Of a DNA stretch of 62,514 nucleotides, positions 42,333 to 51,589 are shown one piece after another (the stretch's first letter is position 1; every line of letters begins with the position of its first letter). A program made the position numbers and the translations under genes. The notes beneath the pieces were generated by a model. That model was not told the origin of the DNA. It was given only the letters and a program-made list of their open reading frames with translations, and ran no database searches. This DNA is from Chloroflexota bacterium (GTDB taxonomy: Bacteria > Chloroflexota > Anaerolineae > SpSt-313). The stretch lies in assembly GCA_029553955.1 (NCBI GenBank), contig JAKPJZ010000109.1, positions 1 through 62,514 of the forward strand, written 5' to 3'.

Positions 42333-42790
42333 CATGGCGTGCCGCGGGACTCTCCCGCGCGGCACGATGCCGCGGCTACAGTGCGACGTCATCCGCCTGC
42401 CGCAGGGTTGCGGCAACGTTAGGACGCTCGCCATCACGGGACTGTAGGCGCGGCATGTTGCCGCGGAGCTCTCCCGCGCGGCACGATGCCGCGGCTACAG
42501 TGCGACGTCATCCGCCTGCCGCAGGGTTGCGGCAACGCTAGGACGCTCGCCATCACGCGACTGTAGGCGCGGCATGTTGCCGCGGAGCTCTCCCGCGCGG
42601 CACGATGCCGCGGCTACAGTGCGACGTCATCCGCCTGCCGCAGGGTTGCGGCAACGCTAAGGCACTCGCCATCACGCGACTGTAGGCGCGGCATGTTGCC
42701 GCGGAGCTCTCCCGCGCGGCACGATGCCGCGGCTACAGTGCGACGTCATCCGCCTGCCGCAGGGTTGCGGCAACGCTAGGACGCTCGCGA
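42333..42790. repeat. 119-bp tandem array, about 3.8 copies
   Basis: The segment CTCTCCCGCGCGGCACGATG begins at 42350, 42469, 42588 and 42707, a constant period of 119. Units are nearly identical, the first one less so. Each contains three REP-like hairpins: GCGGCA-CGA-TGCCGC, GCGGCATGTTGCCGC, and TGCCGCAGGGTTGCGGCA, framed by CTGTAG...CTACAG. It lies between the stop of the gene at 42819 and the sigma gene at 42105. The part from 42148 to 42332 holds only repeat fragments. Confidence 0.92.
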
Positions 42791-42818
42791 TCGCAGCGTG
42801 AACAGAGGGCGGGCCAAC

Positions 42819-45776
42819 TCACCCGCCCAGGTAGTAGCCGTACCTCGCCTGGTGGCTGTGCAGCGTGGCGATGATGGTGACCGTGCCGTCGAGTGCGTTG
42901 AGCCGTAAGGTCCACAGCTCGGTGGTGTAGCTGCCGTTGACGGTGAGGAAGCGCTCGCTGTCGACCCACCAGACGGTGTCGTACCACCCCAAGGCCTCGT
43001 CGCGCTGCACGCCGGCGAGCACCTGGGGCGGCTGGCAGATGGAGCCGAGGGTGACCCGGCCGCCCTGCTGGTAGACAAAGCGCGCCGGGTCGGGGCTCCA
43101 GCCGCGCAGGCCGATCCAGCCGCCCTGGGCGTAGCAGACCTGCCGGCCCTCTTGCGCGTCGACCAGGTAGAGCTCGCAGGTGTTATCGGCGTGGCGTACC
43201 GGGTAGGCCAGCCAGCGCCGGTCGGGCGAGAACCAACTGCCCAGAAAGCTGCCGTCGTAGCTGCCGAGTGCGCTCGCGCTGGCCGCGGCTACGTCGACGC
43301 GCCACAGGGTAAAGGTGGCGCCTTCACCGATGACCTGCGTGGCGTTGCCCTGGCTGAAGGTGGTGTAAAAGGCCGTGCCATCGGCGAGCCAGTTGATGCG
43401 CGGGTAGGTGCTGTATTCGCCCATGCCGATGGGCTCATAGTCGAAGGGGATATCGCGGCGGCTGCCGGCGGCGGTGTCGACAACCGTGATGGCGCGCTCG
43501 GTAAAGAGGGCCAGGGAGCGGCCATCCGGGGCATAGGCCAGGCTCTGGCTGCGCCCGGGCTGCACCTGCAGCGGCGCCCTGAAGCGCACGCTGCCGTCGC
43601 GGGCGTCGACCAGGCGCAGCTCCTGCGCGGTGAGCACGGCCACCTGACTGCCGTCGGGCGCGTAGGCGAGGGCCAGCACCCGGTCTTCGGCCGCGGTGAC
43701 GGTGCGCGCGGCCCCGGTGTCGGCGTCGACCAGCGTGAGGGGCTCGTAGGGCCCATACTCCACGTACCTGTGGTCGGGCTCATAATAGCAGGCCAGGGTG
43801 TGCGCGCCGGGCAGCCAATCGACGACCAGGTCGGCCAGGCCGGTCGTGGGGTAGCGCCCGACCATCTCCACGGCGCTGAACGTGGCCAGCCGGCGCTCGC
43901 CCGTGCCATCGGCGCCGACGACCCAGAGCTCGTCGGTCCACTCGCCCGTGGGCCGGCGGAAGGCGATCAGGTGGCCATCGCGCGACAAGCGCGCGTCGTA
44001 GGCCGGCCCGCTCAGCGCATAGGCCGTGGCGGCGCCGGTCTCCTCCTGCCAGCGCCAGAGCCGGCCGCCATCGGCATAGACCACGCGCAGCGGCTGCCGG
44101 GGCGCCGGCGGCTGCGGCGTGACCGGGGCCAGGCAGGGGGGCGGCGTGGCGGTTGGGGTGGGCGTGCGCGTGGGGCGCAGCGTCGGCGCAGCGCTGGCCG
44201 TGGGCTGGGGCGCAGACGTCGGCGCGAGCGTCGGGGCCGGCTCGTCCTGCGGCCGCGGCGCCAGCCGCAGCCAGTGCAGCTCGCTCATACCACCCTGCCG
44301 GCGCACAGTGAGCAGGCCGCTGCCGTCGGGCGCGGCGGCGATGAGCGTCTGCTCGGGCCAGGCATCAGCCACGAGCCCCACCTGCCCGCTGGCCAGGTCC
44401 AGCTCGTAGAGGACGCCCTCGCCGGCCTGGCGCGGCGGCACGCTGAAATAGATGCGCCCCGGCGCGGCCCAGGCAAAGGCGCCGCCCGAGAGCGCTACCT
44501 GGCGCAGGCCCGTGCCATCGCGGCGCACGAACCAGCTCTGCGTGGCGCCGTCATCGCCCGTCGCTAGGAGAGCGATCCACTCACCATCCGGCGAGATGCG
44601 CAGTTCGTTCGAGTAGGTGCGCACGGCGAAGGAGGCCAGGACGTGCGCCTGCCCCGTCGCCATGTCGTAGCGCACGAGCGACTCGCCGCCGGCCGGCGCG
44701 CCCTCGGGCCGCTGTGTCAGGCCGCTCGTGCGCACCACGGCCAGCCAATAGTCGCCCGCCGGCGCGGGCAGCGGCACGGAAAGGATCGCCTCCGGGGCCG
44801 CGCCCAAACGGTCGGGTGTGAACGGCAGCGCGTTGACCTCGGCGCCGCGGCCGTCGGCGCGCACGCGCAGGCCCGGCTCGCCGGTGGTGACGAACGCTTC
44901 GATGGCGCGGCCGTCGGGCGTCCAGCGCTGGATGCCGAGCGCCGGCTGGCCGCTGGGGGCGTGGGGGTCGTCGGCGCCGTAGAGCCGCTGCAGCACGGGC
45001 TCCTGCGGCCGGCTGCGGCCCAAGAGGCGCAGGATGCCGGCCCAGAGCGCTTCGAGCCAGGTGCGCCGCTGTTCGAGGTCGAGGCGGAACAGGTTGCTGG
45101 AGGCTCCGCCGCCCTCCCTCTCCCGCGTGGCGACAAAGGCCAGCGAGCGCGAGTCGGGCCGCCAGCGCAGGCTGCTGTACAAGGCGCCATCGAGCGGCCC
45201 CCGCCATTCCTCACGGCCCGTCACCAGGTTGCGCACGATGAGGAGGTTGACCACGCCGGGTTTGCTGTCGCGCGGCAGGTAGGCCACGCGCGTGCCGTCG
45301 GGCGAGAGCTGGGGCGCCAGGTCGGGCCAGTTGCCCTGCTGGGTGGCCGAGTGATAGCTGGTGATCAGCTCGTCGCCCACGATCACGCGGCCCAGGCCCG
45401 GCGCGGGCGTCGCCGTCGGCTGGGCGGCGGGCCAGGCCTGCTCGACCAGCGGCCGGCCGGCGATGACCAGGCCGGCGACGAGCAGCGCCGCCACCACGGC
45501 CACGGCGGCCCAGGCGAGGGCGTTCGCCACCTGCCCGGCCCTGTGCAGCAGTGAAGCGCGGGGCCGGCGGCGCACGGCGGCGCAAAAGCGCGCATCGAGC
45601 CGCCCGGCCGGCAGCGGGTCGGGCAGGGCGGCGAGGTCGCGGTCCATGGTGCGCCAGGCGAGCAGGCGGGCGGCGCACTCGGGGCAGGCGCGCAGGTGCG
45701 CATCGACCTCGGCGCGCTCGGCGGCGCCCAGGTCACGGTAGACGGCCAGCAGCTCCCAACACTCGGCGTGGCTCAT
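42819..45776 (-). CDS. anti-sigma factor with zinc finger, membrane helix and WD40/TolB-like propellers
   Basis: 985 residues. ZAS finger C6, H27, C31, C34 (HLRACPEC), a membrane helix near 87-108, then two propeller regions separated by a Thr/Pro/Ala linker near 520-560. Blades show TolB-type strands (APQLSPDGTRVAYLP, RWRPDSRSLAFVA, LAYAPDGSQVAVL, ALFTERAITVVD). The outer half is much longer than in classical anti-sigma factors. It overlaps its sigma gene by ATGA at 45776, so the pair is translationally coupled. Confidence 0.88.
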   Translation of the reverse strand: MSHAECWELLAVYRDLGAAERAEVDAHLRACPECAARLLAWRTMDRDLAALPDPLPAGRLDARFCAAVRRRPRASLLHRAGQVANALAWAAVAVVAALLVAGLVIAGRPLVEQAWPAAQPTATPAPGLGRVIVGDELITSYHSATQQGNWPDLAPQLSPDGTRVAYLPRDSKPGVVNLLIVRNLVTGREEWRGPLDGALYSSLRWRPDSRSLAFVATREREGGGASSNLFRLDLEQRRTWLEALWAGILRLLGRSRPQEPVLQRLYGADDPHAPSGQPALGIQRWTPDGRAIEAFVTTGEPGLRVRADGRGAEVNALPFTPDRLGAAPEAILSVPLPAPAGDYWLAVVRTSGLTQRPEGAPAGGESLVRYDMATGQAHVLASFAVRTYSNELRISPDGEWIALLATGDDGATQSWFVRRDGTGLRQVALSGGAFAWAAPGRIYFSVPPRQAGEGVLYELDLASGQVGLVADAWPEQTLIAAAPDGSGLLTVRRQGGMSELHWLRLAPRPQDEPAPTLAPTSAPQPTASAAPTLRPTRTPTPTATPPPCLAPVTPQPPAPRQPLRVVYADGGRLWRWQEETGAATAYALSGPAYDARLSRDGHLIAFRRPTGEWTDELWVVGADGTGERRLATFSAVEMVGRYPTTGLADLVVDWLPGAHTLACYYEPDHRYVEYGPYEPLTLVDADTGAARTVTAAEDRVLALAYAPDGSQVAVLTAQELRLVDARDGSVRFRAPLQVQPGRSQSLAYAPDGRSLALFTERAITVVDTAAGSRRDIPFDYEPIGMGEYSTYPRINWLADGTAFYTTFSQGNATQVIGEGATFTLWRVDVAAASASALGSYDGSFLGSWFSPDRRWLAYPVRHADNTCELYLVDAQEGRQVCYAQGGWIGLRGWSPDPARFVYQQGGRVTLGSICQPPQVLAGVQRDEALGWYDTVWWVDSERFLTVNGSYTTELWTLRLNALDGTVTIIATLHSHQARYGYYLGG

Positions 45777-46291
45777 CGCGCGCCTCCCTTGCTGTAGGCC
45801 CGCTCAAACATCTCGCGCGCGCGCGAGATGCGGGTGCGCACGGCCGCGGCGCTCAGGCCCATGACGCTGGCCACCTCGGCCACGCTCAGGCCATCGTGGG
45901 CGTAGAGCAAGAGCGGCGCGCGGTAGGCGAGGGGCAGCGCCGCCAGGGCGGCCTCCACGGCGCTCTTGCGGTCGATGGCCTCGGCCAGGCCGGGGGAGCC
46001 GGCATCGTGGGCGGCGCGCCAGGGCAGCCAGGCGAAGCGGCGCCCGCGTTTGAGGGCGTTCAGCGCCAGGTTGGTGGCCACCCGGTAGAGCCAGGCGCGG
46101 TGGTTCTCTACGCCGCACAGGCGCGGCCCCTCGGCCAGCGCGCGTACAAAGGTCTCCTGCGCCAGGTCCTCGGCCCACTGGGCATTGTGCAGCAGGCGGC
46201 AGAGGTAGGCATAGACCTCGCAGCGGTGCCGTGCGTAGAGGTCGACGACGAGCTGCGTCGCCCGGTCGCAGCCGGCGGCATCCGCGATCAT
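45773..46291 (-). CDS. ECF-type RNA polymerase sigma factor
   Basis: 172 residues: region 2 (VYAYLCRLLHNAQWAEDLAQETFVRAL) at about 25-55 and region 4 (YAHDGLSVAEVASVMGLSAAAVRTRISRAREMF) at about 128-162. The ATG at 46291 fits family length; the open frame runs upstream to 46720 through repeat DNA and is not credible there. ATGA overlap with the anti-sigma gene. It probably directs its own operon and unknown targets. Confidence 0.9.
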   Translation of the reverse strand: MIADAAGCDRATQLVVDLYARHRCEVYAYLCRLLHNAQWAEDLAQETFVRALAEGPRLCGVENHRAWLYRVATNLALNALKRGRRFAWLPWRAAHDAGSPGLAEAIDRKSAVEAALAALPLAYRAPLLLYAHDGLSVAEVASVMGLSAAAVRTRISRAREMFERAYSKGGAR

Positions 46292-46424
46292 GGCGCCGAC
46301 CCTGGCACCTGCATGGCGTCCGTGTCCTTTCGACGTGAGCGCACCGGGCCGCTTGCCGGTGCGCGGGCCGCGTCCTCTATAGAGTATGACAATCGAGCGG
46401 GGCGATTCGTTACGGGCTGTGGGC

Positions 46425-46525
46425 ACGACAGGGCACGAAAGGCCACGAAAGGGCGCGAAAGCCGCGAAAAGGACGTATGTCCTCTTTCGTGTGCTTTCGT
46501 GCCGTTTCGCGACCTTTCGCGCCCC
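46425..46525. repeat. CGAAAG-rich inverted repeat in a 580-bp intergenic region
   Basis: GGGCACGAAAGGCCACGAAAG faces CTTTCGTGCCG and CCTTTCGCGCC around AGGAC-GTAT-GTCCT. Same family as 6886-6969. The rest of 46292-46820 shows no gene I can support; a 146-codon open frame on the plus strand crosses the repeat and lacks a ribosome site. Confidence 0.6.
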
Positions 46526-46822
46526 GTACTGCTCAGTGCGACGTAACCGGCGCCTCAGTAGGCGCGAGGCCGAGCAGCGGCGCCGGCGCTGCGGCGAAGG
46601 CCGGCGGCGGCGCGCAGCCGCCAGCGGACGGTGGGCGCGGGTGTGTCGGTTCGTTCGGCAGTCTCGGCGTCGCTCAGGCCCGCATAGTGGCGCACTGATG
46701 ATGGCAACAGGCTCGACCACGCCATCAAGAGGGCAGCGGCTAGATACGCACCATAGGGCTATCAGTGCCGGGTTGTTGCGGAATCTGGGTCAAGGAATCC
46801 ATGACGCTTGTTGTCCTAACAC

Positions 46823-46851
46823 TTGACAAAATAAAGGAATTCTGGTATAAA
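46823..46851 (+). promoter_or_regulatory. sigma-70 promoter of the DUF2089 operon
   Basis: TTGACA (46823-46828), 17 bp, TATAAA (46846-46851), 22 bp before the start codon. Nearly consensus. Confidence 0.85.
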
Positions 46852-46873
46852 TGTAAGTAATGGGAGGTGAGGC

Positions 46874-47278
46874 ATGCGCAAGATCCTGGAACAGTGCCCG
46901 AGCTGCGGCGAGCCACTGGTCGTGACCGAGCTACAGTGCCCGCAGTGCCAGACGCAGGTGCGCAGCCGCTATGCGCCCTGCCCTTTTTGCGCCCTGACGG
47001 CCGATCAACTGCTGTTCGTCAAGCTCTTTGTCGAGAAGCGGGGCAACCTGCGCGAGATGGAAAAGGTCCTCGGCGTCTCGTACCCCACGGTGCGCGGCAA
47101 GCTGGAGGAGATCGCCGAGCGCCTGGGCGACGCGCCCGTCCCGGCTGAGCCGCCGGCGCCCGAGCCGGCGCAGGATGAGCGCCGCGAGATGCTGCGCCTG
47201 ATCGCCGAGGGTAAGCTCTCGCCCAGGGAGGCATTGGCCCGCCTGCGCAAGGAGCAGGCGGCGCGCACAGAAGCATAG
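46874..47278 (+). CDS. DUF2089 family zinc-ribbon/helix-turn-helix protein
   Basis: 134 residues. Zinc ligands C8, C11, C22, C25 and a further CPFC at 36-39, followed by a helix-turn-helix (FVEKRGNLREMEKVLGVSYPTVRGKLEEI) and a C-terminal SHOCT-like helix (MLRLIAEGKLSPREALARL). This is the standard DUF2089 layout, thought to act in transcription. Ribosome site GGGAGGTGA. First gene of an operon with 47291 and 49033; it may regulate them. Confidence 0.88.
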   Translation: MRKILEQCPSCGEPLVVTELQCPQCQTQVRSRYAPCPFCALTADQLLFVKLFVEKRGNLREMEKVLGVSYPTVRGKLEEIAERLGDAPVPAEPPAPEPAQDERREMLRLIAEGKLSPREALARLRKEQAARTEA

Positions 47279-47290
47279 AGGAGGACCACC

Positions 47291-49036
47291 ATGGCCAGCG
47301 ATACCCTGCGCGACCTCTTGCTGCAGATCGAGGCCCACGGCGGGCCACAGGGCCTGGACCTGTCAGGGGCCGGCCTGACCGAGCTCGATGCCGGGTTGGA
47401 GGTGATCCAGGCCGAGTTGGCGCAACTGCGTGCCACGCAGCCCGCTGCCCAGCCCGCCTGGCTCTCGCCCATCACCGGCGGTCTGAACCTGAGCCGGGCC
47501 ATCCTCAGGCACGCCAACCTGAGCGATGCCGATCTGCGGGGCGCCGACCTCGGCGAGGCGGACCTCGAAGGCGCCGTCCTTGCGGATGTGGACCTGCGCC
47601 AGGCCAACCTGCAGGGGGCCAGCCTGCGCGCCGCACGCCTGCATGATATCGACCTGCGCCAGGCCAGCCTGCAGGGGGCCAACCTCGAGCAGGCCCAGCT
47701 TGACGACGGCGACCTGCGCGGGGCCAACCTGGCCGGGGCCAACCTGCGCGCTGCCAGGCTACACGATGCCGACCTGCGCGATGCGCTGCTCGAGGGGGCG
47801 AACCTCGCCGAGGCTGACCTGGAGGATGCCCGCTTTGACTGGGGGCGCGGCCGCCGTGGCCGCCGGCGCCACAGCGAATGGCCGGCCCTTGCCGATGAGC
47901 TGCGCGCCCAGGTGATGGCCGAGGTCGACACCTGGGCCTCGCCCGAGCGCCTGGCCGCATTCGCCGACGAGGTGCGCGCAGGCCTTGGCGAAGGCCCCAG
48001 CGAGTGGACGAGCTTCGCCCCGGCGTCGACCGGGCAGCCGGCGGGCGAGGCCGTCTCCTGGAGCATCCCCCGCGAGGGCGCCACGACCCTCCGCCTCAGC
48101 GTCGGCCTGGGCTCCATCCGCCTCGTGGCCGAGGAGCGCGACGACATCCTGCTGCAGGGCACTGCAGAGGCCTGTGAGGAACTGGAGATGGCTCGCTCCG
48201 GGGGCGCGGTCCACATCCGCCAGCGCCGGCACAGCCACAACCGGGCGCAGCGTCTCGACCTCGAGGTGGCGCTGCCGCAGGCGTTGCAGCGGCTGCAAGT
48301 GCGCACCGGCCTGGGCTCGATCCATGGCCGCGCCATCGCCGCCCAGGTGCGCTGCACCACCGGCCAGGGCGACATCCGCTTCGCAGAGAGCCGCCTGGAG
48401 GGCGATGCCCGCACCGGCAGCGGCAACATCGCACTGGCGCAGGTGCAGGGCAGGGTGACCCTGCGCACCGGCAGCGGCAACGTGCTGCTGCAGGATGCTG
48501 CGCAGGCCATACTCAGCATCTCCACCGGCCGCGGCAAGGTCCAGCTCGAGGGCGGCCACGTGCAGGAGATGCGCATCCACACCGGCATGGGCGACGTCCG
48601 CTCGGCCTGCGCCCTGGGACCCGGCGCCTGCGAGGTACACACCGGTGCCGGCGCCATCACGCTCGAGCTGGCCGAGGGCCAGGCCGCGCAGATCGAGGCC
48701 AGCACCGGCATGGGCCAGGTGGCCAGCGACTGGCCGCTGGTGCGCGTGGGCCGGCCGGGCCCGGCGGCAGTGGGCAGCATGCGCATGGTCGGCTCTATCG
48801 GCGGCGAGGCGCAGCGCGCGCTCATCACGCTCAAGACCGGCATGGGCAACATCCACCTCAGGCGCAGCGGCGCGACAGCCTCAGCGCCTGCCGACACGCC
48901 CACACCCGAACCGGCGCGCCCACCGGCCCCCGGGGTAACATACGAGGATGCCCGCCTGGCCATACTCCAGAGCCTGTCGCGCGGCGAGATCTCGGCCGCC
49001 GAGGCCGAAGAGCTGATCAACGCCCTCGGAGCATGA
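47291..49036 (+). CDS. pentapeptide-repeat and DUF4097-type beta-helix protein
   Basis: 581 residues. Residues 60-180 are pentapeptide repeats (ADLRGADLGEADLEGA and about 22 more), forming a right-handed quadrilateral helix. Residues 265-530 are a DUF4097-like adhesin-type beta region with TGxGxI/V repeats (RTGLGSIHGR, RTGSGNIALA, STGMGQVASD). A C-terminal SHOCT-like helix (YEDARLAILQSLSRGEISAAEAEEL) matches the tail of the DUF2089 protein. No signal peptide, so it is cytoplasmic as predicted. Its stop overlaps the next start (ATGA). Confidence 0.82.
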   Translation: MASDTLRDLLLQIEAHGGPQGLDLSGAGLTELDAGLEVIQAELAQLRATQPAAQPAWLSPITGGLNLSRAILRHANLSDADLRGADLGEADLEGAVLADVDLRQANLQGASLRAARLHDIDLRQASLQGANLEQAQLDDGDLRGANLAGANLRAARLHDADLRDALLEGANLAEADLEDARFDWGRGRRGRRRHSEWPALADELRAQVMAEVDTWASPERLAAFADEVRAGLGEGPSEWTSFAPASTGQPAGEAVSWSIPREGATTLRLSVGLGSIRLVAEERDDILLQGTAEACEELEMARSGGAVHIRQRRHSHNRAQRLDLEVALPQALQRLQVRTGLGSIHGRAIAAQVRCTTGQGDIRFAESRLEGDARTGSGNIALAQVQGRVTLRTGSGNVLLQDAAQAILSISTGRGKVQLEGGHVQEMRIHTGMGDVRSACALGPGACEVHTGAGAITLELAEGQAAQIEASTGMGQVASDWPLVRVGRPGPAAVGSMRMVGSIGGEAQRALITLKTGMGNIHLRRSGATASAPADTPTPEPARPPAPGVTYEDARLAILQSLSRGEISAAEAEELINALGA

Positions 49037-50388
49037 GCCTAGCACGGCGTGTCGACAGGAGCGGCGACGTGAACGAACCAGACTCCAAAACAGACCACGA
49101 CCCGGGCGCCGCAGCGCAGGCCGGGGTGCAGCGTGGGCCACGCGGCTGGATCGCCAGATTTGGCGTCATCTGGAGCGGCCAGGCGCTTTCACTGCTGGGC
49201 AGCCAGTTCGTATCCTTTGCCCTGATCTGGTATCTGACCCTGACGACCCAGTCGGCCACTGTGTTGGCCACTGCCTCGCTCGTTGGGCTGCTGCCGCGGG
49301 TCTTTTTGGGCCCCTTCGTCGGGGCCTTGGTCGATCGCTGGAACCGGCGCTACATGATGATGGCCGCCGATGCCTGCGTGGCCCTGGCCACCCTCGCCAT
49401 AGCGCTGCTCTTTGCCCTGGGCGTGGTGCAGACCTGGCACATCTACCTGCTGCTGCTGGCCCGCGCCATCGGCGGCAGCTTTCATTACCCGGCGATGCTG
49501 GCCTCCACCTCGCTAATGGTGCCCAAGGAGCACCTGACGCGCGTGCAGGGGCTGAACCAGGCGCTCGACGGCGGCCTGAAGATCATCTCGGCGCCGCTGG
49601 GCGCCCTGCTGCTGGGTGTGCTGCCCATGCAGGGCATCCTGGCCCTTGACGTGATCACGGCCCTGCTGGCCATCGTGTCGCTCATCTTTGTGCACATACC
49701 ACAGCCACCGCGCCCCGAAGAGGTGGCAGGCAGGTCAAATGTGGCCGCAACCTGGCACGATATGGCGGCGGGCCTGCGCTACATCTTTTCCTGGACGGGC
49801 CTGGCCCTCGCTATAATGATGGCTACCATGCTGAACACGCTGCTCAGCCCGGCGTTCTCGCTGCTGCCGCTCCTGGTCAGCCGGCACTTTCAGCAGGGCG
49901 CCCTGCAGTTGGGCTGGCTCAACACGGCCCTGGGCATCGGTTTCCTGGTGGGGGGCCTGCTGCTGAGCGTGTGGGGCGGCTTCAAGCGGCGCATCTTGAC
50001 CTCGATGTTGGGGATCGCGGGCTTGGGCGTGGCCGTGCTCCTCATCGGTCTGGCGCCGGCCTCGGGGCTAAACCAGGCGCTCGTGGCCATGCTCATGCTT
50101 GGGGTTGCCCTGCCGCTCGTCGACGGGCCCTTCATGGCCATCATCCAGGCCGTCGTCAAGCCGGGCATGCAGGGGCGCGTCATCACCATGTCAATGAGCC
50201 TCTCTGCCGCCGCCTCACCGCTGGGCCTGATCGTCGCCGGGCCGTTGGCCGACCTGCTGGGCATCCAGGCCTGGTTCATCCTGGCTGCAGCCATGTGCTT
50301 TGTCATGGCCGCTGCCGGACTGCTCGTGCCGCAGATCGCGCACCTTGAGGAAGGGCGCCAGGCACCCCCTGTCGTTTCCATCATTTGA
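49033..50388 (+). CDS. MFS transporter, MefA-like (MFS_3)
   Basis: 451 residues with twelve predicted membrane helices from about residue 40. The N-terminal half has the motif A-like loop GALVDRWNRRYMM near 95 and the pattern LARAIGGSFHYPAMLAS near 150, both usual in macrolide-efflux-type MFS proteins. Residues 1-38 are a charged cytoplasmic extension. It is coupled to the pentapeptide gene by ATGA. Substrate unknown; drug or lipid export is possible. Confidence 0.85.
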   Translation: MSLARRVDRSGDVNEPDSKTDHDPGAAAQAGVQRGPRGWIARFGVIWSGQALSLLGSQFVSFALIWYLTLTTQSATVLATASLVGLLPRVFLGPFVGALVDRWNRRYMMMAADACVALATLAIALLFALGVVQTWHIYLLLLARAIGGSFHYPAMLASTSLMVPKEHLTRVQGLNQALDGGLKIISAPLGALLLGVLPMQGILALDVITALLAIVSLIFVHIPQPPRPEEVAGRSNVAATWHDMAAGLRYIFSWTGLALAIMMATMLNTLLSPAFSLLPLLVSRHFQQGALQLGWLNTALGIGFLVGGLLLSVWGGFKRRILTSMLGIAGLGVAVLLIGLAPASGLNQALVAMLMLGVALPLVDGPFMAIIQAVVKPGMQGRVITMSMSLSAAASPLGLIVAGPLADLLGIQAWFILAAAMCFVMAAAGLLVPQIAHLEEGRQAPPVVSII

Positions 50389-50470
50389 CAGCCACTCCTC
50401 CTCCTTGTACCATCAGGCAGGTGGGGCGGGCTTTCCAGCCCGCCCTACATGGGTTGCCAGGGGGTGGGGA

Positions 50471-51394
50471 ATGATCGTGTTGACGAGCCGGGGCGGCGAG
50501 GTGGGCATCGCGGCCGCCATGGAGACGCTGCGCGCGGGCGGCACCGCGCTCGACGCGGTGGAGGCCGCGGCGCGCCTGGTGGAGGCCGACCCGACGAACC
50601 ACACGGTGGGCGTGAGCGGCTGGCCCAACCTGCTGGGGCAGGCAGAGCTCGACGCCAGCATCATGGATGGGCGCACGCGCGCCAGCGGCGCCGTGGGGGC
50701 GCTGCAGGGGTATCGCCACCCCATCTCGCTGGCGCGCCAGGTGCTGGAGCGCCTGCCCCACGTGCTGCTGGTGGGCGAGGGCGCGGCGCGCTTTGCCGCC
50801 GAGGTGGGCGCCGAGACGGCAGAGCTGACGCCCGAGGCGCGGCAGGGCTGGGAGGCGTGGCTGGCCCTGCACGTGCCGCAAGATGTGCGTCGCGTTTGGC
50901 CGCCGCGCGAGCTGGCGCCCTATGCACAGCTCACCGCCGACCCCGAGCAGCCGCGGGGGACGGTCAACATCCTGGCGCAGGATGGCGCGGGCCACCAGGC
51001 CGTCGCCGTCAGCACCAGCGGCTGGGCCTGGAAGCATCCCGGCCGCCTGGGCGACTCGCCCATCATCGGCGCCGGCAACTATTGCGACGACCGCTACGGC
51101 GCCGCCGCCTGCACCGGCGTGGGCGAGTGGACCATCCGCTGCAGCACGGCGCGCTGCGTGGTGCTCTACCAGCAACTGGGCGCCACCGTCGAAGAGGCCT
51201 GCCGCCGGGCGGCCCGCGACCTATTGGACCTGCCCGACCGCCGGCGCATCGCCGGCTGGGTCAACATCGTGGCCCTCGACCGGCAGGGCCGGCCCTACGG
51301 CATCAGCACTGGCGCCGAGCCACGCTGCTATACGTTCTGGAGCGACGGCATGGCCGCGCCGGAGACCCGCCAGTCAGAGCATCTCGTCGCCTGA
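50471..51394 (+). CDS. isoaspartyl peptidase / glycosylasparaginase family Ntn hydrolase
   Basis: 307 residues. N-terminal alpha-subunit part with GGTALDAVEAAARLVEADPTNHTVG and the ASIMDGRTRASGAVGAL segment. The autocleavage site is before T164 in RGTVNILA, which becomes the N-terminal nucleophile. The beta part has STSGWAWKHPGRLGDSPIIGAGNYCDD, matching the substrate-binding Arg and Gly-Asp-Ser-Pro pattern of the aspartylglucosaminidase/L-asparaginase-2 family. No signal peptide. It would hydrolyse isoaspartyl peptides, asparagine or N4-GlcNAc-Asn. Start 50471 after GGGGTGGGGA. Confidence 0.88.
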   Translation: MIVLTSRGGEVGIAAAMETLRAGGTALDAVEAAARLVEADPTNHTVGVSGWPNLLGQAELDASIMDGRTRASGAVGALQGYRHPISLARQVLERLPHVLLVGEGAARFAAEVGAETAELTPEARQGWEAWLALHVPQDVRRVWPPRELAPYAQLTADPEQPRGTVNILAQDGAGHQAVAVSTSGWAWKHPGRLGDSPIIGAGNYCDDRYGAAACTGVGEWTIRCSTARCVVLYQQLGATVEEACRRAARDLLDLPDRRRIAGWVNIVALDRQGRPYGISTGAEPRCYTFWSDGMAAPETRQSEHLVA

Positions 51395-51483
51395 CAGTCT
51401 GCCGGGAAGCGTGTGCAGCCCACAAGAGCCCTGGTTTCGGTCCAGGCATAGCGCTCCGCAGCAGGCCCGGAACTGAACCAGGT

Positions 51484-51571
51484 GGGGGAATTCTGGGGTG
51501 TTGGCGTCGTCGCGTGCCCCACGCCCGCGGGCGTGGGGCACGCGACGACGCCAACACCCCAGAATTCCCCC
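51484..51571. repeat. 88-bp perfect palindrome (P7)
   Basis: No loop; axis between 51527 and 51528. Centre CCACGCCCGCGGGCGTGG; outer end GGGGGAATTCTGGGG. A degenerate stem, TCCAGG (51441-51446) with CCCGGA (51466-51471), and a 12-nt linker precede it. It is 89 bp after the asparaginase stop and only 18 bp before the response regulator start. Confidence 0.95.
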
Positions 51572-51589
51572 CTTATGGAGTTCTTGAAG

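Noticed and set aside
46386..46826. 146-codon open frame on the plus strand
   Set aside because: It crosses an inverted repeat, lacks a ribosome site and shows no protein pattern; the true promoter and gene begin after it.
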